From: Udeniomyces pyricola
Lineage: Eukaryota; Basidiomycota; Tremellomycetes; Cystofilobasidiales; Mrakiaceae
Reading direction: 5' to 3'
Length of the DNA: 64,000 bases
Assembly: GCA_039545295.1 (NCBI GenBank)
Contig: BCIK01000022.1
Coordinates: 124,001-188,000, forward strand
The position numbers were made by a program, and so were the translations under genes. This document shows, piece after piece, positions 20,501 through 33,862 of the stretch; the stretch's first letter is position 1, and every line of letters starts with the position of its first letter. Under the pieces are notes generated by a model. It was not told where the DNA came from. It worked only from the letters and a program-made list of their open reading frames with translations, and made no database searches.

Positions 20501-23274
20501 ATGCCCAAAGACGCCACCAAGAAATCCAAGGCTTCCAAGTCAGCCTCCCAAGCTCCCCTCCAATCCAAACCCACCTCTACCGAAGCTTCCTCGGACGCAC
20601 CCGCCGCCGCCGCCGCTCCTGTCAAAGACAACAAGACCAAAAAGGACAAGAAAGCCAACAAGGCATCAGAGGGAGCTGCTACTCAGGTCGTCGTTGGGGT
20701 CGCTGATGGAGTTGACGCTATGGAGGTCGACGCGGAGTTGGACGATTTGTTCAAGACGACGGTACGAAACGCTTTCTTGGTGTTCCTCTCTCTCTCTCCA
20801 TATCCCTTCTCTCCCCTCGTTCTCTGGCGTCGGGTACCCGGGCTCTCGAGATCATGCGTTCTCCTTCATCATCTTCCTCACGTAGACAAATCGAGATCAT
20901 TGACATATACTTCTCAACCTCTTCCTTTTCCTCTAGGCTGCGTTCAGCATCCCTCCTCCTGCCCCTGCGGCCGGTCGACCCAAACCTTCCACCACCGCTC
21001 CTGCCCCGACGACCTCCAAGAAGGCCTCCAAAGCCGCCATCCGTGATCTGCCTCCTCACCTTCAACGGTCTCTCCCCGCTGCTCCTCCCAAGAAGCATTC
21101 CAACGCCGCCCTTGCTAACTCAGTGACGGCTGCCCAACAGACAACTGTCGACGAGAAGGACGAAGACGATGAGGACGAAGAGGAGTTCGCAGAGGGCGCC
21201 GGAGATCTGTCCGAGCTCGAATCCGACGCCGACCTCTCTGCGTTCGAGGACTCCGAGGCGGGATCGGATGATGATGATGGAGGGCTTGAGGAGGCATACG
21301 AGAAGAAGCAGGCTCACGCCACTGCCGCCGCGGCCACTGGCGGAGCTGACAAGACGGTCATTTCCCAAGCCACGGGCTTGCCCGTCCACGAGTCCGAAGC
21401 CAGCAAGGTCCTCGCAAGCGGAGCCGGTGTCGTCGAAGGTGTCAGCAAGGCTGGCAAGAAGACCAAGAAGTTTGTCCCGGAGGGAGAGACCAAGGAGGAG
21501 AAGGATGGCAGGACGATCTTTATCGGAAACTTGCCCATGGAAATCGCTAAGAGCAAGGTAAGCCTTAATTGTTCGCTTTTTTGTTTTGTTTCCTCTTCTC
21601 CTTTCTTTCTCTTTGATCATGACTGAAGAGATCACTGGTTCTCTCCCCCCCCCCCCCACCCCCTTCCTGGATTGGATATGATTCTAACGACTGTATCAAT
21701 CACGTTCTTATCGATCCTTCCACTCGATTTTCCTCATTCAACCTTTAGCCAATGCTCCACGCTCTTCACGCCCACATCCTGACTTCCCTTCCGTCCCTCG
21801 CCAAGATCGAGTCGACCCGATTCCGTTCGATAGCCTTCTCGAAACCCTCGACTGAGCTCCCGACTACGACGGACGAAGCCGCCGCTGCTCGTTCCAAATC
21901 GCGTGCCAAGGAACGCGTCAAGAACTGGCGTGAGGCCCAAGATATCGCCGCCGAGGGCAAAGGTGGCGAGGCCGAAGCCGATCGCAGCAAAGTCTTCCTC
22001 GGCGAAGGCGAGAAACGTCGCGTCGCCTTCATCAAGAAAGATTTCCACCCTGAAGCCGGTGGGTTGAACGCGTACATTGTCTTTGCTCACCCAGCCCCGG
22101 ATCGATCGACCAAAGTGGCGCCTTTGATGGACCCTTCGCTCGCGGCTCAGACGGCCGTCAAGCACTGCAACGGTACCACGTTCCAATCGCGAACGATCCG
22201 AGTCGATCTCGTTCGACCTCCAGCCTCTTCCGTCTCGACGGCCCGAGCGACATCTACCCTTTGGGTTGCCGGAACGGACCCGAAGAAGAGCGTCTTTGTC
22301 GGTAACTTGACGTTTGCCGCCAAGGAGGAGGAAGTTCGGGTCTTTTTCGAGGACCTCGTCAAAGCAGCGAGGGGGGACGTGCCGAGTGAAGGAGAGCAGG
22401 AGGGAATGGAGCATGGTCGATGGGTTCAGAACGTCCGAATCGTCAGGGATCGCGAGACCGGTCTCGGTAAGGGTTTCGCCTACGTCGCTCTTAGGGTACG
22501 TCTTGGTTCCTCTCGAAATTGTTTCTTTTTTTTTCCTTCTTGTCTTTGCTCATGATCATCAATCCACAAGAGATACAACTAACTAATAAAACAAACATAC
22601 GTCCCTCACCATCTCGTCCCTCTGTTTTCTTTTTGCTCACATCTCATCCATCCTCTCTCGCTCCGCATGAAACATGATGCCATCATTCCTCCATCTAGGA
22701 CCGAGAATCCGTCGATGAGATCCTCGCCATTCCCGAAGACAAGCTCAAGTACAACAAGCGAACGCTTCGTATCCAACGTTGCAAATCCCTTCCTTCCAAG
22801 CCGAAAGCGACGGCGGCCGCCGCGGCGGGTCCGACTTCGCATACCCATCCTACCCTTCCTCTTCAAGGTGTCACTTCGACCGGTGCTTCTTCTTCCTCTT
22901 CTGCTACCCCCATTGCGATTCCATCCAACGCTGCGCCTCGGAAATTGGCGTTGCCCAAAGGAAACCCGTTGCTTGGAGCCGCCATCGCTGACCTCTCCAA
23001 GGACGAGCGGAAAGTTGCGAAAGCGGCCGATGCCGATCGGTTGGCGAGGCGAATGGCCAAGAAGAAGGCCAAGGGCGTCATGGAAAGGAGTTTGGCCGCG
23101 AGGGGTCAGGGTAAATTGGGTGAGAGTGGTAAAGTTGGAACGAGGGAGAGGGTTCGGTTGGACGTTAGTGCGGCGGCGAGTGGGAAAGGAAAGCCTGGTG
23201 TCGGTCTCAAGGCCAAGAAGGGTAGGGTTAGGTCCGTTGCTGCTGCCAAGAAGGTTAACAACAAGAAGGCTTAA
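20501..23274 (+). CDS. NOP12: Nucleolar protein 12 (two RRMs; RBM34 family)
   Basis: RNA-binding factor for 60S ribosomal subunit assembly in the nucleolus. Four exons: 20501-20761, 20937-21557, 21749-22495 and 22699-23274, giving 734 aa. The N-terminus is Ala/Lys-rich and is followed by an acidic block (KDEDDEDEEEFAEG and DDDDGG). The first RRM starts with RTIFIGNLPMEIAKSK (RNP2), is interrupted by a helical Lys/Arg insertion as usual in Nop12, and has NAYIVFAHP as RNP1-like strand. The second RRM has KSVFVGNLTFAAKEEEVR and GLGKGFAYVAL (RNP2 and RNP1). The tail is strongly basic (RRMAKKKAKG, VKKVNNKKA-like), fitting nucleolar retention. The start ATG is the first in the frame, after a pyrimidine-rich leader. 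Confidence 0.9.
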
Positions 23275-23862
23275 CGAATGCAAGGAGTCGACTCGGCTTT
23301 GTCCAATGGTCCTTGTCACTCGAGGGTGGCCATCTATGATCACATGCTTTTCATCTCTCTTTCTCTCTTGTGTTTGGTGAAATACATCCTCGTCCTGGTA
23401 GATTGCCGTTTCAAACAACGGTCCATACAAAACTCGATAGTACGAAGGGGAAACCAAAGACGTTGCGTTAAAAAGAAAAGAGCTAGCTAAGAATCTCGAC
23501 GACAGAAAAAAGAGTTCATCAAAACCAACTCTTTTAAACTGCCTCGACCGATCATCGATTTCCAGAGTCAAGCTGCACACGCGAAGCGAGAACGATGCAG
23601 AGAACGAACTGGTGTCCACCGCCTTTTTGACGAAGCGGTCGAGCAAGGGTGGCAGGTCGAAGGGTATATATATATTTAATGTGAATGAGAAGCTACATGA
23701 GATGAACGACTGACCCCCGCACGGCAGGGTTACCTCGACACAACGAAAAGTAAGACGAGAGGACGGCAATAAAGAAGATAAATGAAATAAGAGAAGGAGC
23801 AAGAAACAAATAGATCTTTGGACTGGCTCAGTTGATAGGTAAGATGATCGATAGAGCGGTAA
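23275..23862. other. Convergent 3' regions of NOP12 and chitin synthase
   Basis: No gene was found in 588 bp between two convergent genes. It should hold both terminator/polyadenylation regions. A TATATATATTTAA stretch lies near 23666. No clear processing signal can be assigned. Confidence 0.55.
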
Positions 23863-24035
23863 TCAGAATCCAAACATGCGGAAGACGAGGTACAACACGG
23901 ACCCGACGAATCGAACCGCAGAGAGTCCGGCCACGGCATAGACTGTTTAGCAGGAAAGTAGTTCGGCAAAATCATCCGTGGAAGATTGAGGGTGAGGTAG
24001 GATTCATTTTTACACAGGAAATGAAGCAAAAAAAA

Positions 24036-24073
<38 letters not shown>

Positions 24074-27000
24074 TAAAAGCCAATAATGTGATCAGTCGTC
24101 GTAGCCCGTTTTTCCCTATCTTTAAGATCAAGGCGCCCGAATTGCGAACGGCTGTGTAGAGGAATACTGACAAATAAAGCTGAGGTAAGGATTGAAGTTG
24201 GACGATCCACTCTCGACATTGAGTCTGACCTGTATATAGCGTGATGACGACATCGAGACCCAAGTAGACAAGTGATACAATCAGCCTCAGGGTGCGCAAG
24301 TCGCAAACAGGAACTAGGAGAATCGTGGGAAAGTAAATCGAAGCGTACGTTGATCCAGTCGAGGAAAAAGGTCGAGGTGAAAACGAGGACAATGACCATG
24401 TTCGTACCGGTCCAAGCCAGAACGACGTTGGTCCTGATCGTGCATGACGACATACGGAGCAACAAGAGCGAAGAGAAAGCTTCAGTCAACCGTATACATG
24501 AGGCATACGTTTCCCAGGAAACATCCGCGTCGCACACAGAAATCAAACAGGCAACAACAAGAACTAACCTAAACGTTTTATCCTCGTCAGATCTCTTCAA
24601 ATCCGGATCTCGTTTGTCGTGAATTTCTACTGCCTTCTGCTTGATCTCTCCGCGCGCTTCGATCCAAACGGCTGATACGTCGTCCTGATTCTGAGGGATA
24701 GCGACTTCGACCACGTCTTTACCATCCTTCTTGGAGGCCTTAGCTGAACCGAGGTCGTGACTCGACGTGCTGCCTTTGGTACCCCACGAGACGTCTTGTA
24801 GCTGAGAGCCAGCCGAGGAACGATCACGGGAAACGTCAGAGATCGAGGACGCAGGAAAAGAATCAGTAAAATAGTCGATACGCGGTCAAAAACAAAACAA
24901 CCAGAAAGGCAGGAAGAGATATGGCTAACGTTGCACACTTGAAAGAGGGAGGGGGAGAGATGAAGCCGAATCAGGGTGAGCAAAAGAGATGTTAGCCGAA
25001 CAACTCAAGGATCCACCTCAGAGGAAGTAAGGCTAGCAGACTGACTTGAGTATATCATCAATACATTCACGAAGCTCGGTAGTAAGAGGAGATATTGCAC
25101 CAAGGCCGCTGGAGAACGAAACGCAAACAAAACCAGATGGCAGCAGAATTAGTTCCGGACACTAGCTGCATAAACAACATTCATAGCGGATGCAAGAGCG
25201 AGAAGCTTACTAATGAGATGCCACGGCTCAAAGTAGAGCAGTGAAGAAATGACATAGAGACCATACGTCGACCCAAGGGAGATGACAATGTCTCGAAACG
25301 TCGAATTCCCGAGAAGGGCGTCAACGTCCTTCCACCCTGCCACTCTGCAAGGTAGACACCACAGGAGAGAAAAAAAATACACAGGTGCGTGATTTTAGCT
25401 CGAATGAAGCAATTGGATCAATCTGAGCAATACTCAAATATGCTCATCCTCATCTACACACGTATGAGGAACAGCGTTGTAGACCGTCCAACCGGCACAG
25501 TACAACAACATAAGTTGTAAGCAAGCGAGCAGCGCAATAGAGCCAGAGAAGAAGACGTTGCTGCCCTGAGGTCGGTTGCCGAGCGAGATGATAAGAAGGA
25601 CAAAGATGAGGACCACGTAAAGCTTCGTGAAGACCTGAAAAGCAAAAACGACGCAGAGATGAGAATTTCACATGAGGTGCCATGTCATAGTCGGATAATC
25701 ATGTCAATTGTGATAACAAAGCAAACGACGGTCGAGTTGATGAGAAATATGAACGGTTAAGATGCTTACTTGGAAGATCACATCGCCAGCTCCAAAAAAT
25801 GGATCCTGGGCCCCGACTGTTTTGGTTGCACTTTGCATGAGGAAGAAGCTGATGATCAAACAGCATGAAATGGGATTCATGTATGGTGTCAAGGTATGCA
25901 TAAGAAAAACTTTTAAAACGCGTCGGCACCAAGAAAAGAAAGAATGTGCGAAAGTAAAATTGACTCACAATGCGAGATAGTAGCTCGAAAGGGAACACCA
26001 AGTAAAGAGGAGGGATATGGTCATATACAGCAGTTCCAGTTGCAAGATGCTACCAAACGTGCTTCACGTCAGCTATATTGATTGGGATTTTGCTGAGTCT
26101 GAACCACGCAAACGAAATCTCACATTTTACGAAAGAAACCTTGGCCTGAAGTCCAGATGCGAAACACATGAGTCGAGGCATGGATGGAAGCAAACAGAGA
26201 GCCATTGAGCCTGCGACAGAAGCAAAAACCGCGGAAGTACTGTGACCGTCAGCATCATGTCCTTTGATCCAACCGTTCACGAATTCAAGAAAAAAAAACC
26301 TTTTTACCATCGTCTTCGCTGTGAGATGAACTCGGGAACCCGGTTCGGTACGTCCGTTGATGCCTTTGCACTCTTGACGTAAGAAAGCGTCCAGGCTTCC
26401 TTCTTCTTGGTCACAATTTCGAAGCACAGAATTCGGTCTTCGGCGAGGAACATGTTCCGATCAAAGATTCCGGCGTTCGCTCCGGGCCTGTCAAATGATG
26501 GTGCACACAAGTCACGAGGTCACGAGTCGCGTCGAAGAAAAGAAGGATCAGCGGATGAAGCGTCCACAATCATGATCAAGCGCTGCTCTCTGTCCGCTCA
26601 CGAATGCATCTTTTCTCCCAAAAAGTACGTTGCGAGCGGTCCACGGCCTCTTGAGTCATTTTGTAAAGCAGCGTATCGGTACTTGTTTGAGGTACATATG
26701 TAAGATATGCGAAGGCAGCAACGCACATAAATGAAAGGCACATTATTTTGTAGTCCACCATCGCGCGCCAAACGACCTATTTGGAGTCAAACTCACAGCA
26801 CTGAATGCTCCTGGTAGAACCGAGATGAAACCACATACGCTCTCAAGCGGTTTATCAAGGATGTTGCTCATTTTACTGTTGGGGTGGCAAGCGAGGATGA
26901 ACTAGCGAGAGTCAGAGGCTGAGACCTTGCTCGTGTACATCATATGAGGCATGAACAGCCTACTATTCGAAGTTTTGTCTGTTGTGCGAGATCGTTTGGA

Positions 27001-29216
27001 AAGCATCAAAGTGAGGCATACATAGCCGATGGGACGGGGAATTAAGGAAGTCGGGCAGGTCAATATTGTGAGAAAGATACATCAAGCCACGATATCAGGA
27101 GACTCACGCTGCAACGAGCGGGTTCCAGTTGTTCGAACATGCACGACCGAGGTCTACCGTGATCTGACATCCAAAGTGAGTGCGATTCAGACGACAACTA
27201 TGTCAACTTAGCAGATGATGAGACGGTGATGAGACAATGAGATGCGATATTAAATAACTGAGCAGGTCATGAGCCAGACGACTAACCTCTCCACAGCAGC
27301 CCCCGACCCCCGGGTGCTTATCAAACTCTTTCCAGAGTTCGTAGATGGAGCTCCCTCCAGGTCGAGTACCCACGTCGAGCAAGACGCAAATGTTGGGGTT
27401 GAGGATCGGCCCAAAGGCATTGAAGAACCCTGGGAACGCAGGCTAGTCAGAATCTATCACGCCCTAACCACGCACATGAGGTAAACATTACGGGAGGACT
27501 GACACCGATGGGAATTGAGCTTCTTCTTGTTAGCTTCTTTGAGGCAGAAGAGGAGTTGGATTGGAACGGCGCCCAAGCCGACGTCACCTCCGTTCTCGGA
27601 CACGACCGCTTGGGTCGTCACTTCGAAGAGGTGAGCGGTGACCTCCTTGTCGCCGACTGATACTCATTTCAAAGCGTGGAAAATCAGACTAAACATAATC
27701 GAGAGCTGTTTCGCATGTGAAACACTGAGAGCTGGGTTTAAGGCACCAGGAGGAATACGAACCGTGGTCTTTAGCAACACCCTCGGCGTATGCGCCCATG
27801 AGGGTGAGGACCTTGAGTGTCCGAGGATTGATGTTTTTCCTTCCATCAGAGACCACGCACACCACGATCTGTTGTACGAGTGATGTCGAATATTACGATA
27901 AGTAAGATCGTGATCAACTGCAGCTAGTCGCTCTGTTTTTTTACCGACCTTTTTCCATCCGTCGGTTCCCCAGGTTTGGGATCGAGTCCGACCGCAGAGA
28001 TGAGTGATGTTCTTGATGACGGCTAAAGTACACGGTCAGAAAAAGTGTAGATATAGGTGTGGATCAGACAATATTCGTCATTCACAGAGAGAGTCAGCAC
28101 CGTATGATACATGAGATGCAGAACAATGCGTACCATTCATGGTTCGTAAAAAAAGCACCTCATCCTCGTTGTACCTGAATCGAAGCAACAGGGATTGAGC
28201 GAACATGTTCAGTGTCCCCTTCAACTCATCAGACGGGAAGAAAAGTACTCACATCGTCATAACGATATAGAGCTCCGTTCGGCGTCCGAGAAGAAACGGA
28301 CGAAGCGTATACTTGTTCCTCATGAACTCATCAGGGTCGCACGTGACTGCAGTGTACCTCATCTTGGTCATTTCCTCCTGCTTCGCGCCTGTAGGGATGA
28401 TCTGAGCTGGTACGGGGATATCGTAAACGAGGGTCCCGCCCTCGGATAAAGCGACATGACGAACGGATCGTCGCTTCATCAACTTCTCCCTTGCGGCAGC
28501 CCAGTTGCCGTTCCCGCTGGCCAATCCGCCGATGGAGGATGCAACGTTACCCCATTGAGTACCAGAGGGAGGGTAAACCGGACCGGGAGATGACGTATAA
28601 ATGGGTGAGAAGCCCCGATTATATGTTGAAGCGGTGGGGGTATAGGCAGCGATCTGGCCAGGCCGAAGCTCTGTCATCCCTATGGCAGTCCCTCCGGCAT
28701 AATCAGCGTTGTATGAGGAGTCTGGTTGGATGAGTCGGTCACGAGAGAGAGAAGGGCGGTAAGGCTCGGTATGGTCGGCGTGATCGTCCAGCGATTGAGA
28801 AGAGTATGATGGGTTGGGATGATGCTACGGAAACAGAACGCAGAAGCGCGAGTGCATGAGGGATGCGGAGGAAAGTAGCGACGCGAACGGTGCGCAGCAA
28901 GCCGCGAGCGGGAGGGAGGGAAGAGGGCAGGACCAAACAAGGACAACGCTTGGATCAGCACTGGCCTCGGCAGAAAGCGGAAACACAGAGGACCAGATCT
29001 CGACCCATCCCAATCATATTTCTTCTTTGTTCGATGAGGAAAATGGCTATGGGTTGAACATACATCGAAGCTGGCCGGAGGGTAGTACGAAGAAGGAGCG
29101 TGATGCTGCTGTTGACCGCCTGCGGGCTGAGCTGGGATGGACGGCCTCGATCCAGAGTTGGTGGAGCTTGCGTAGGGTGGGTTGTAATAGGGCGATGACA
29201 TGGTCGATCTTGTCAA
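23863..29216 (-). CDS. Chitin synthase (division 1, Chs1/2/3-type)
   Basis: Polymerises UDP-GlcNAc into chitin at the plasma membrane. I joined 22 exons to 904 aa; the first are 29216-29064, 28824-28253, 28174-28134, 28022-27949, 27868-27763, 27656-27504, 27429-27287, 27163-27108, a 15-nt exon 26978-26964, 26875-26797, 26681-26602 and 26487-26308. The N-terminus is Tyr/Pro/Gln-rich and disordered. The catalytic part shows [83 protein letters not shown] (EDR) and EFISQRRRW (QxxRW). It is followed by WLNGSLFAS and several membrane segments, SWGTKGS, and a final membrane helix ending [10 protein letters not shown]. One splice site before SWGTKG is uncertain. An A-homopolymer (about 24034-24071) lies in an intron. 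The exact class is not assigned. Confidence 0.92.
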
Positions 29217-29640
29217 AAGGTCGACGATGGATTTGGGCTAGTTGCAAAGGCAAACGAGAGGCAAGGGAAAATGATTGGGGTGGAGTGAAGGGAAATAACG
29301 AGGACGGGGAGACGACGGTGAGGTTATAGCTAGGTGGGAGTTGGAGAGAGCTGTGAATGCGCCATCATGATCAACGAAAGGGGCACATACATCCCCCTAT
29401 GATTATACATGCATTGTCTATCAAGATGAGAAAGGTTCATGCAGGGGAAGCGTCTCGTCTCCATATCTCTATTCTAGCTCGCGTGATTTATATGCCGGAT
29501 AACTGACTTGCCCTTGACACACGTATATATGCTACTGTACCTTTGTCCAAACCGCTGCTCTCTGCAACCTCTCTCGCGGCCATCGACCCGGATGACTAGC
29601 GCTTTCATACGCACAGCTCAAAACACATACATGACATCTC
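29217..29640. other. Intergenic: chitin synthase promoter side and uS8m 3' end
   Basis: No gene was found in these 424 bp. It should contain the promoter of the minus-strand chitin synthase (right after 29216) and the 3' end of the uS8m gene. A run of AT-rich motifs such as TATATGC lies near 29490-29530. Confidence 0.5.
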
Positions 29641-30839
29641 CTAGCTCACCACCATGATGGCCTCGCCTCCCACCCCTTCCGCGACTGCCTCCCACCCTTC
29701 CAGATATCGATTCTCGAGCGTTCGAATGATCAAGACGTCTCCCATCCCAAGTCCCGGCCTGGAGTGAACTCGGCCGCCCGTAAGGACAGCGCGGAGCTCC
29801 TTGCTCGTATAGTAGACGTGTCTCGACGGTTTCGACAAGATTTCCGCCCGACGGATGACGGGTTGAGCGTTACGGTACTTGAGAGTCCTGATAGAGTCCA
29901 CCAGTGCCATCGATTGTCGAGGTAGAGGGTCGAAGGATGATGGACAAATGAAGCACGAACACGTCCATCAGAGAAGACCAAAGAATGCCAGCCACGAAGC
30001 AAAGCTCGTCTCGATAGGCACAACGGCAGATGAGCTGCGACGTACAGGTGGAGAGCCTTTTGCTGTGCACCGAGCGAGTTGAAAATGGAAGGATCAACGA
30101 TGGCTTTCGAGTCGGTTGGAGGGCCAGCTCTGAGGGCGTTTGACATCGGATGTTGGCAGAAGAAACGCGAGCGAGAGAGTATTGCGGGGTGGAAGGGGAA
30201 AGGTTCAACGTATCATGTCAGCACTAAAGCCAACTGAATCCATATTGAGACCCATCGTCGTCTGTTGGGCTCTCTGAACGACCCTAGCGCATGATGGAGC
30301 CAGGCGAAAGGTCAGGCATCATCCGCAATAGATAGCAGAGACGCGAGGAAACGGCATGCGAACGCGACGGTCATATGACGGTATTGCACCTTCGGAAATC
30401 GATGCTGCAGGTCCACTAAATCCATGCTCCCTCCATCTCAGCCTGTCGACTGATTAGAAGCTCTTAGTGGCAGATGTCTTCCCGCTGTTGCAGGCGAGCC
30501 GGCTCGCATGGATAGCAAAGTACGCATGAACGTGGCCTCAGCTAAACCAGGGTATGAACCAGGACCGCACACTACCGAGCGAGACCCTCTGACTATCGGC
30601 CTGAGCTGGAATTGGGATTTCCTGTTGTGACTCTATTTGACGATGGGTGAGAAAGATAGAGAGACGACTGACCGGGTGACGTTGCTGATGAAACCCTGTC
30701 GGAGCAGAATACTGGCGATGCCTAGGTTCATCTTGTTGAAGGGGATAGCCGTGGTAAGGAGTCGTTGCCTGGTGACGTTTTGAAGATGGGAGCAGAGTTG
30801 ATGGGGCAGGGACGTCGCGGAGGGCATAGGGAGACCCAT
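29641..30839 (-). CDS. MRPS8: Mitochondrial small ribosomal subunit protein uS8m
   Basis: Bacterial-type S8 protein of the mitochondrial ribosome small subunit, an rRNA-binding protein of the central domain. Three exons, 30839-30673, 30129-30046 and 29887-29641, give about 165 aa. The N-terminal part (LPHQLCSHLQNVTRQRL ... FNKMNLGIASILLRQGFIS) is the S8 N-domain. After a GPPTDSK loop the C-domain reads TLKYRNAQPVIRRAEILSKP, SRHVYYTSKELRAVL, GLGMGDVLIIRT and GVGGEAIMVV, the hallmark S8 end. The first intron is 543 nt, long for this locus. The gene lies head-to-head with the next gene at about 240 bp spacing. Confidence 0.88.
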
Positions 30840-31075
30840 GGTGGGCTAGGATGATGATGATGGGGTGGGAGCGAACGGAGGGGAGAGAGGCAGACGGTTG
30901 GTGGGGAAGTAGCGGCGACGGGGGTTGGCTCGAGTGGATTTGGAGAGGAAGCAGAGGCAAACGTCGCCTTTCTCCAAGGCTTATTGAACCAAATCTTACA
31001 AGTTATATATCAGCCCTTCTCTACCATCACCGCCATTATCCTCTCTCAATACACCTTCTCATCTCTCATCGCACC
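30840..31075. promoter_or_regulatory. Short shared promoter of uS8m and the MYND-finger gene
   Basis: The 236 bp separate two divergent start codons, so both promoters must overlap here or extend into the genes. The left part is G-rich (GGTGGGCTAG, GATGATGATG), the right part is pyrimidine-rich. A TTATATATCAG stretch lies near 31003. Function is inferred from arrangement. Confidence 0.45.
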
Positions 31076-33335
31076 ATGGACATCAAGCTTCCTCTTCCTA
31101 CCGAGTGCGCTGTCAGATCAAAACCTCTTTACATGAGACACTCATCTCAAAGCTCATCCCCACTGATACCCCTCGCTTGCGCTTCCATATTTCTCGTCTA
31201 TAATCCTCACTTCTCTCTCGCTTTCTAACCCCCAACTCATCTCACTCTCACTTGATCGCTCACAGGATCAATCTGCCTGAGAACGGCGAGATTGCTTCGC
31301 CACGATCCGTTGCCGAGTCCGTGTCCAGTCCCATTTGTTGACGCTTCCGTCCGGCCGACTTCGCACATGTCCGTCTGATTCAATTCGCCATTGCCTCCTT
31401 GATACTGCTTTCGATGCTCAGACAGCGCAAGGCGGAGAGTGCTCAACGCAGCGGTAACTTCAAGCTGGCTTACAAGCATTGTAGACAAGCCCTTCAGGAG
31501 GACCCAGGAAACGTGAGCAAATGCAGCTTGCCGAACGTTATTGCTGCTCTTGTTGCTGATTACATGTTATCCCTCCGTTCTTCGGCGCCGCCGCTCGTGA
31601 CGAGTCATGTAGGTCGACGCCCATTCGCTTCTCATCGCTTTCAACGACGAGACTCAATCACTGCCTATCCTCGAGAGAGCCGAAAAAATTGGGCGGGAGC
31701 GTCTGATCAAACTGTTCGGTCCCAACGTCTTCAAGGATGGAGGACCTCAGGTCGGCAAGTTTTGGGAAATCCTCGAAACCAGGCCGTATATGAGGTGGGT
31801 GCTTTTGTGACTACTTGTCAAAGCAAGCTATCTTATCGCTGGAGTGGCAAGGGTCGGAAAGAACGAACGAACCAGATCAACAAAATCAAAAGGCATGCGT
31901 CCAATCTGATCATGTATTGAGTTGTCAAACCCCATCAGGATCTTGGCTTCCATTCGGGAACTTTCTGCTATGCAACAAGACTGGAAGCGGGCTTCCGATA
32001 TCGGCTGTGAGATGCTTCGGCTGTGTCCCGACGACAACATGGGTGTCCGAGAAATGTTGCCCGCCTATATGCTAGGCGAGAAACGGTACCTCGAGTGTCT
32101 CAACTTTGCCGTAGGTCCCTTTCTCCCTTCCTTTGACTTCGTCACGTCCTCACTTGCTCCTCAACGATCGCTGGAAACGTACTATCGATTGAAATGCTTA
32201 CCGTGATCCACTCAGAAGCTAATTGCACATGTCCTCCATTCCTTCTATCCGGCCTGCCTCCCTCACCTTTCTCTAGTTCAACTGGCTCCCAGCCACCGGC
32301 ATCAGCCCTCCTCGAGGGGGAACGATCCTCTCTGCTCGCCAGCCATCCGACTTTGACCAAACCCTCTCCGCTAAATCCGGCAAAACCAAGAAACTGATCC
32401 TCAACACTAGCGATTCAGAACTCTGCCATTCTGCGGCGTTTGCGTCGTTCAAGCTCTTTGGGTATGTTTTGGTCTACGGGACAAGCTCGGGCTGGAGATA
32501 AAGTCGTGTGTCCTTGGTGTTGTGCTTCTTATGGGAAAGGAAACATCAGGGTAACTGCGTATAATGACGTTGATTCTTTTTTTTTTCTGTCATCCTCGGA
32601 TTGCTTCATTGTAGGGACGTCGAATTGAGTCGGCTCTTGCGCAATCGCGCGACCGAGTTAAACCCGCACATCCTCCGACGCATTCTGTCTGGTGCTGCCC
32701 GGCCAGACGACTTCCATCGTTCTCCCCGGGTGATCAACGGCATAGAGGCCGGTGAGTTTCTACCCCGGGATTTCAAGTTAGCTAATTCACCTGATATCAG
32801 CACTGATCCGTTTTCTTTGACCTCGTCTTTTTGTGTTGTTTCGTCCGGTTATCTCTCCAGCGATTGATTATCTATTCGTCGCCCAAGCTCTCTGGGAAGC
32901 TGAGGCTGATGTCCTCTCTTGGGTTCGGTCGAACCCGACCAACCTCCTTTACACTTGTTCGAACCCGGGCTGCGACGAAATTGAGCCAACGCCCGGCGCC
33001 TTCAAGGGCTGTTCGGGATGCAGACAGGTTCATTATTCCTCGGCCGCATGCCAGACTACGCATTGGGGACTACCAGGAGATGCTGGTCATAAGGAGGGTG
33101 GGTTTTTTCTTCTTCCGGGTTTTTTTTTCTTTCTTTCCTCTTTTTCCTTTTCCTTGACGGCGTAGGCATGCACAAATGGTCGGTTGGAGGCGGATGATCG
33201 CCAGTGTCACTGTACTACCTTCCAACTGACTCTCTCTTCTTGTTTTGTTCTTCTGTTGTCCGCCATGCAGCTTGCAAAAAGTATCGGGCCCGAGAGAAAG
33301 AGATGGCTGATTACCAGGTCGACATGGGATTCTAG
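31076..33335 (+). CDS. Helical-repeat protein with C-terminal MYND zinc finger
   Basis: Nine exons join in frame to 384 aa: 31076-31104, 31266-31322, 31422-31512, 31613-31794, 31939-32110, 32277-32461, 32615-32751, 32861-33097 and 33271-33335. Two first joins are less certain (donor GTCCAG at 31323). TPR-like helices appear in QRSGNFKLAYKHCRQALQED and later in MQQDWKRASDIGCEMLRLCP, followed by DDNMGVREMLPAYML, a motif shared with other TPR-type proteins having a split helical array. Near the C-terminus Cys/His residues are spaced as in a MYND finger: CSNPGCDEIEP ... CSGCRQVHYSS, ACQTTHW and HKEACKKY. MYND fingers bind proline-rich partners, so a scaffold or regulatory role is likely. The substrate or partner is unknown, and no SET domain is present. 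Confidence 0.75.
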
Positions 33336-33862
33336 TAGTACGTAGCTAGGCAATGACGAATATAGATGAACGATGGTTGGGATGATGATGATGATGATGA
33401 TGATGATCGATGACGATCAATGATGCGGTCACGTGAAATACATGAACGAGAACTAAGAGGTGATCGGAAGGCAAGAGACCCATGAGAAGAGAATAGATAT
33501 TGGATCCAAACAAAACAAAGCACAACAAAAGAAATAAGACAATAACGTGGGGAGGGGGAATTGAGTTTCTCCATACAAGATGATGTTGGATATACATGGG
33601 GCTTTTTCCCCTTTGTGATCGATGGGGATGTCATATTAGATCTCTCCCCCGGACTGATGATTGAATCGCTGATGCTGATGGGTGGACCAGCTGGACCATC
33701 GCGTATCATCGCTTCGACTCCTGCTTCAACTCACCGTCAACTAAACAGCTTGCCTTGCACTTGGCTCGCTTTCTCGCCCGCCCTCGTCGACTTCATCTCC
33801 CCCCCTTCCCCCGACTCATCACCCACGTCGCCTCCTGTTTGGCCCTGTCCCTCATCCATCCC
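33336..33862. other. Intergenic: MYND-gene 3' end and cyclin promoter
   Basis: No separate gene was found. A GATGATGATG microsatellite lies at about 33379-33410. The 108 bp just upstream of 33863 remain open in the cyclin frame (ATG at 33755), so the cyclin may start 36 codons earlier. Confidence 0.5.

Noticed and set aside
22606..23802. 398-codon minus-strand frame
   Set aside because: It is antisense to the last exon of NOP12, which has clear RRM-family motifs; its protein shows no recognisable domain.
33755..33862. Upstream in-frame ATG as the cyclin start
   Set aside because: The 36 added residues (MHLARFLARPRRLHL...) look like translated leader; the ATG at 33863 is kept as the working start.
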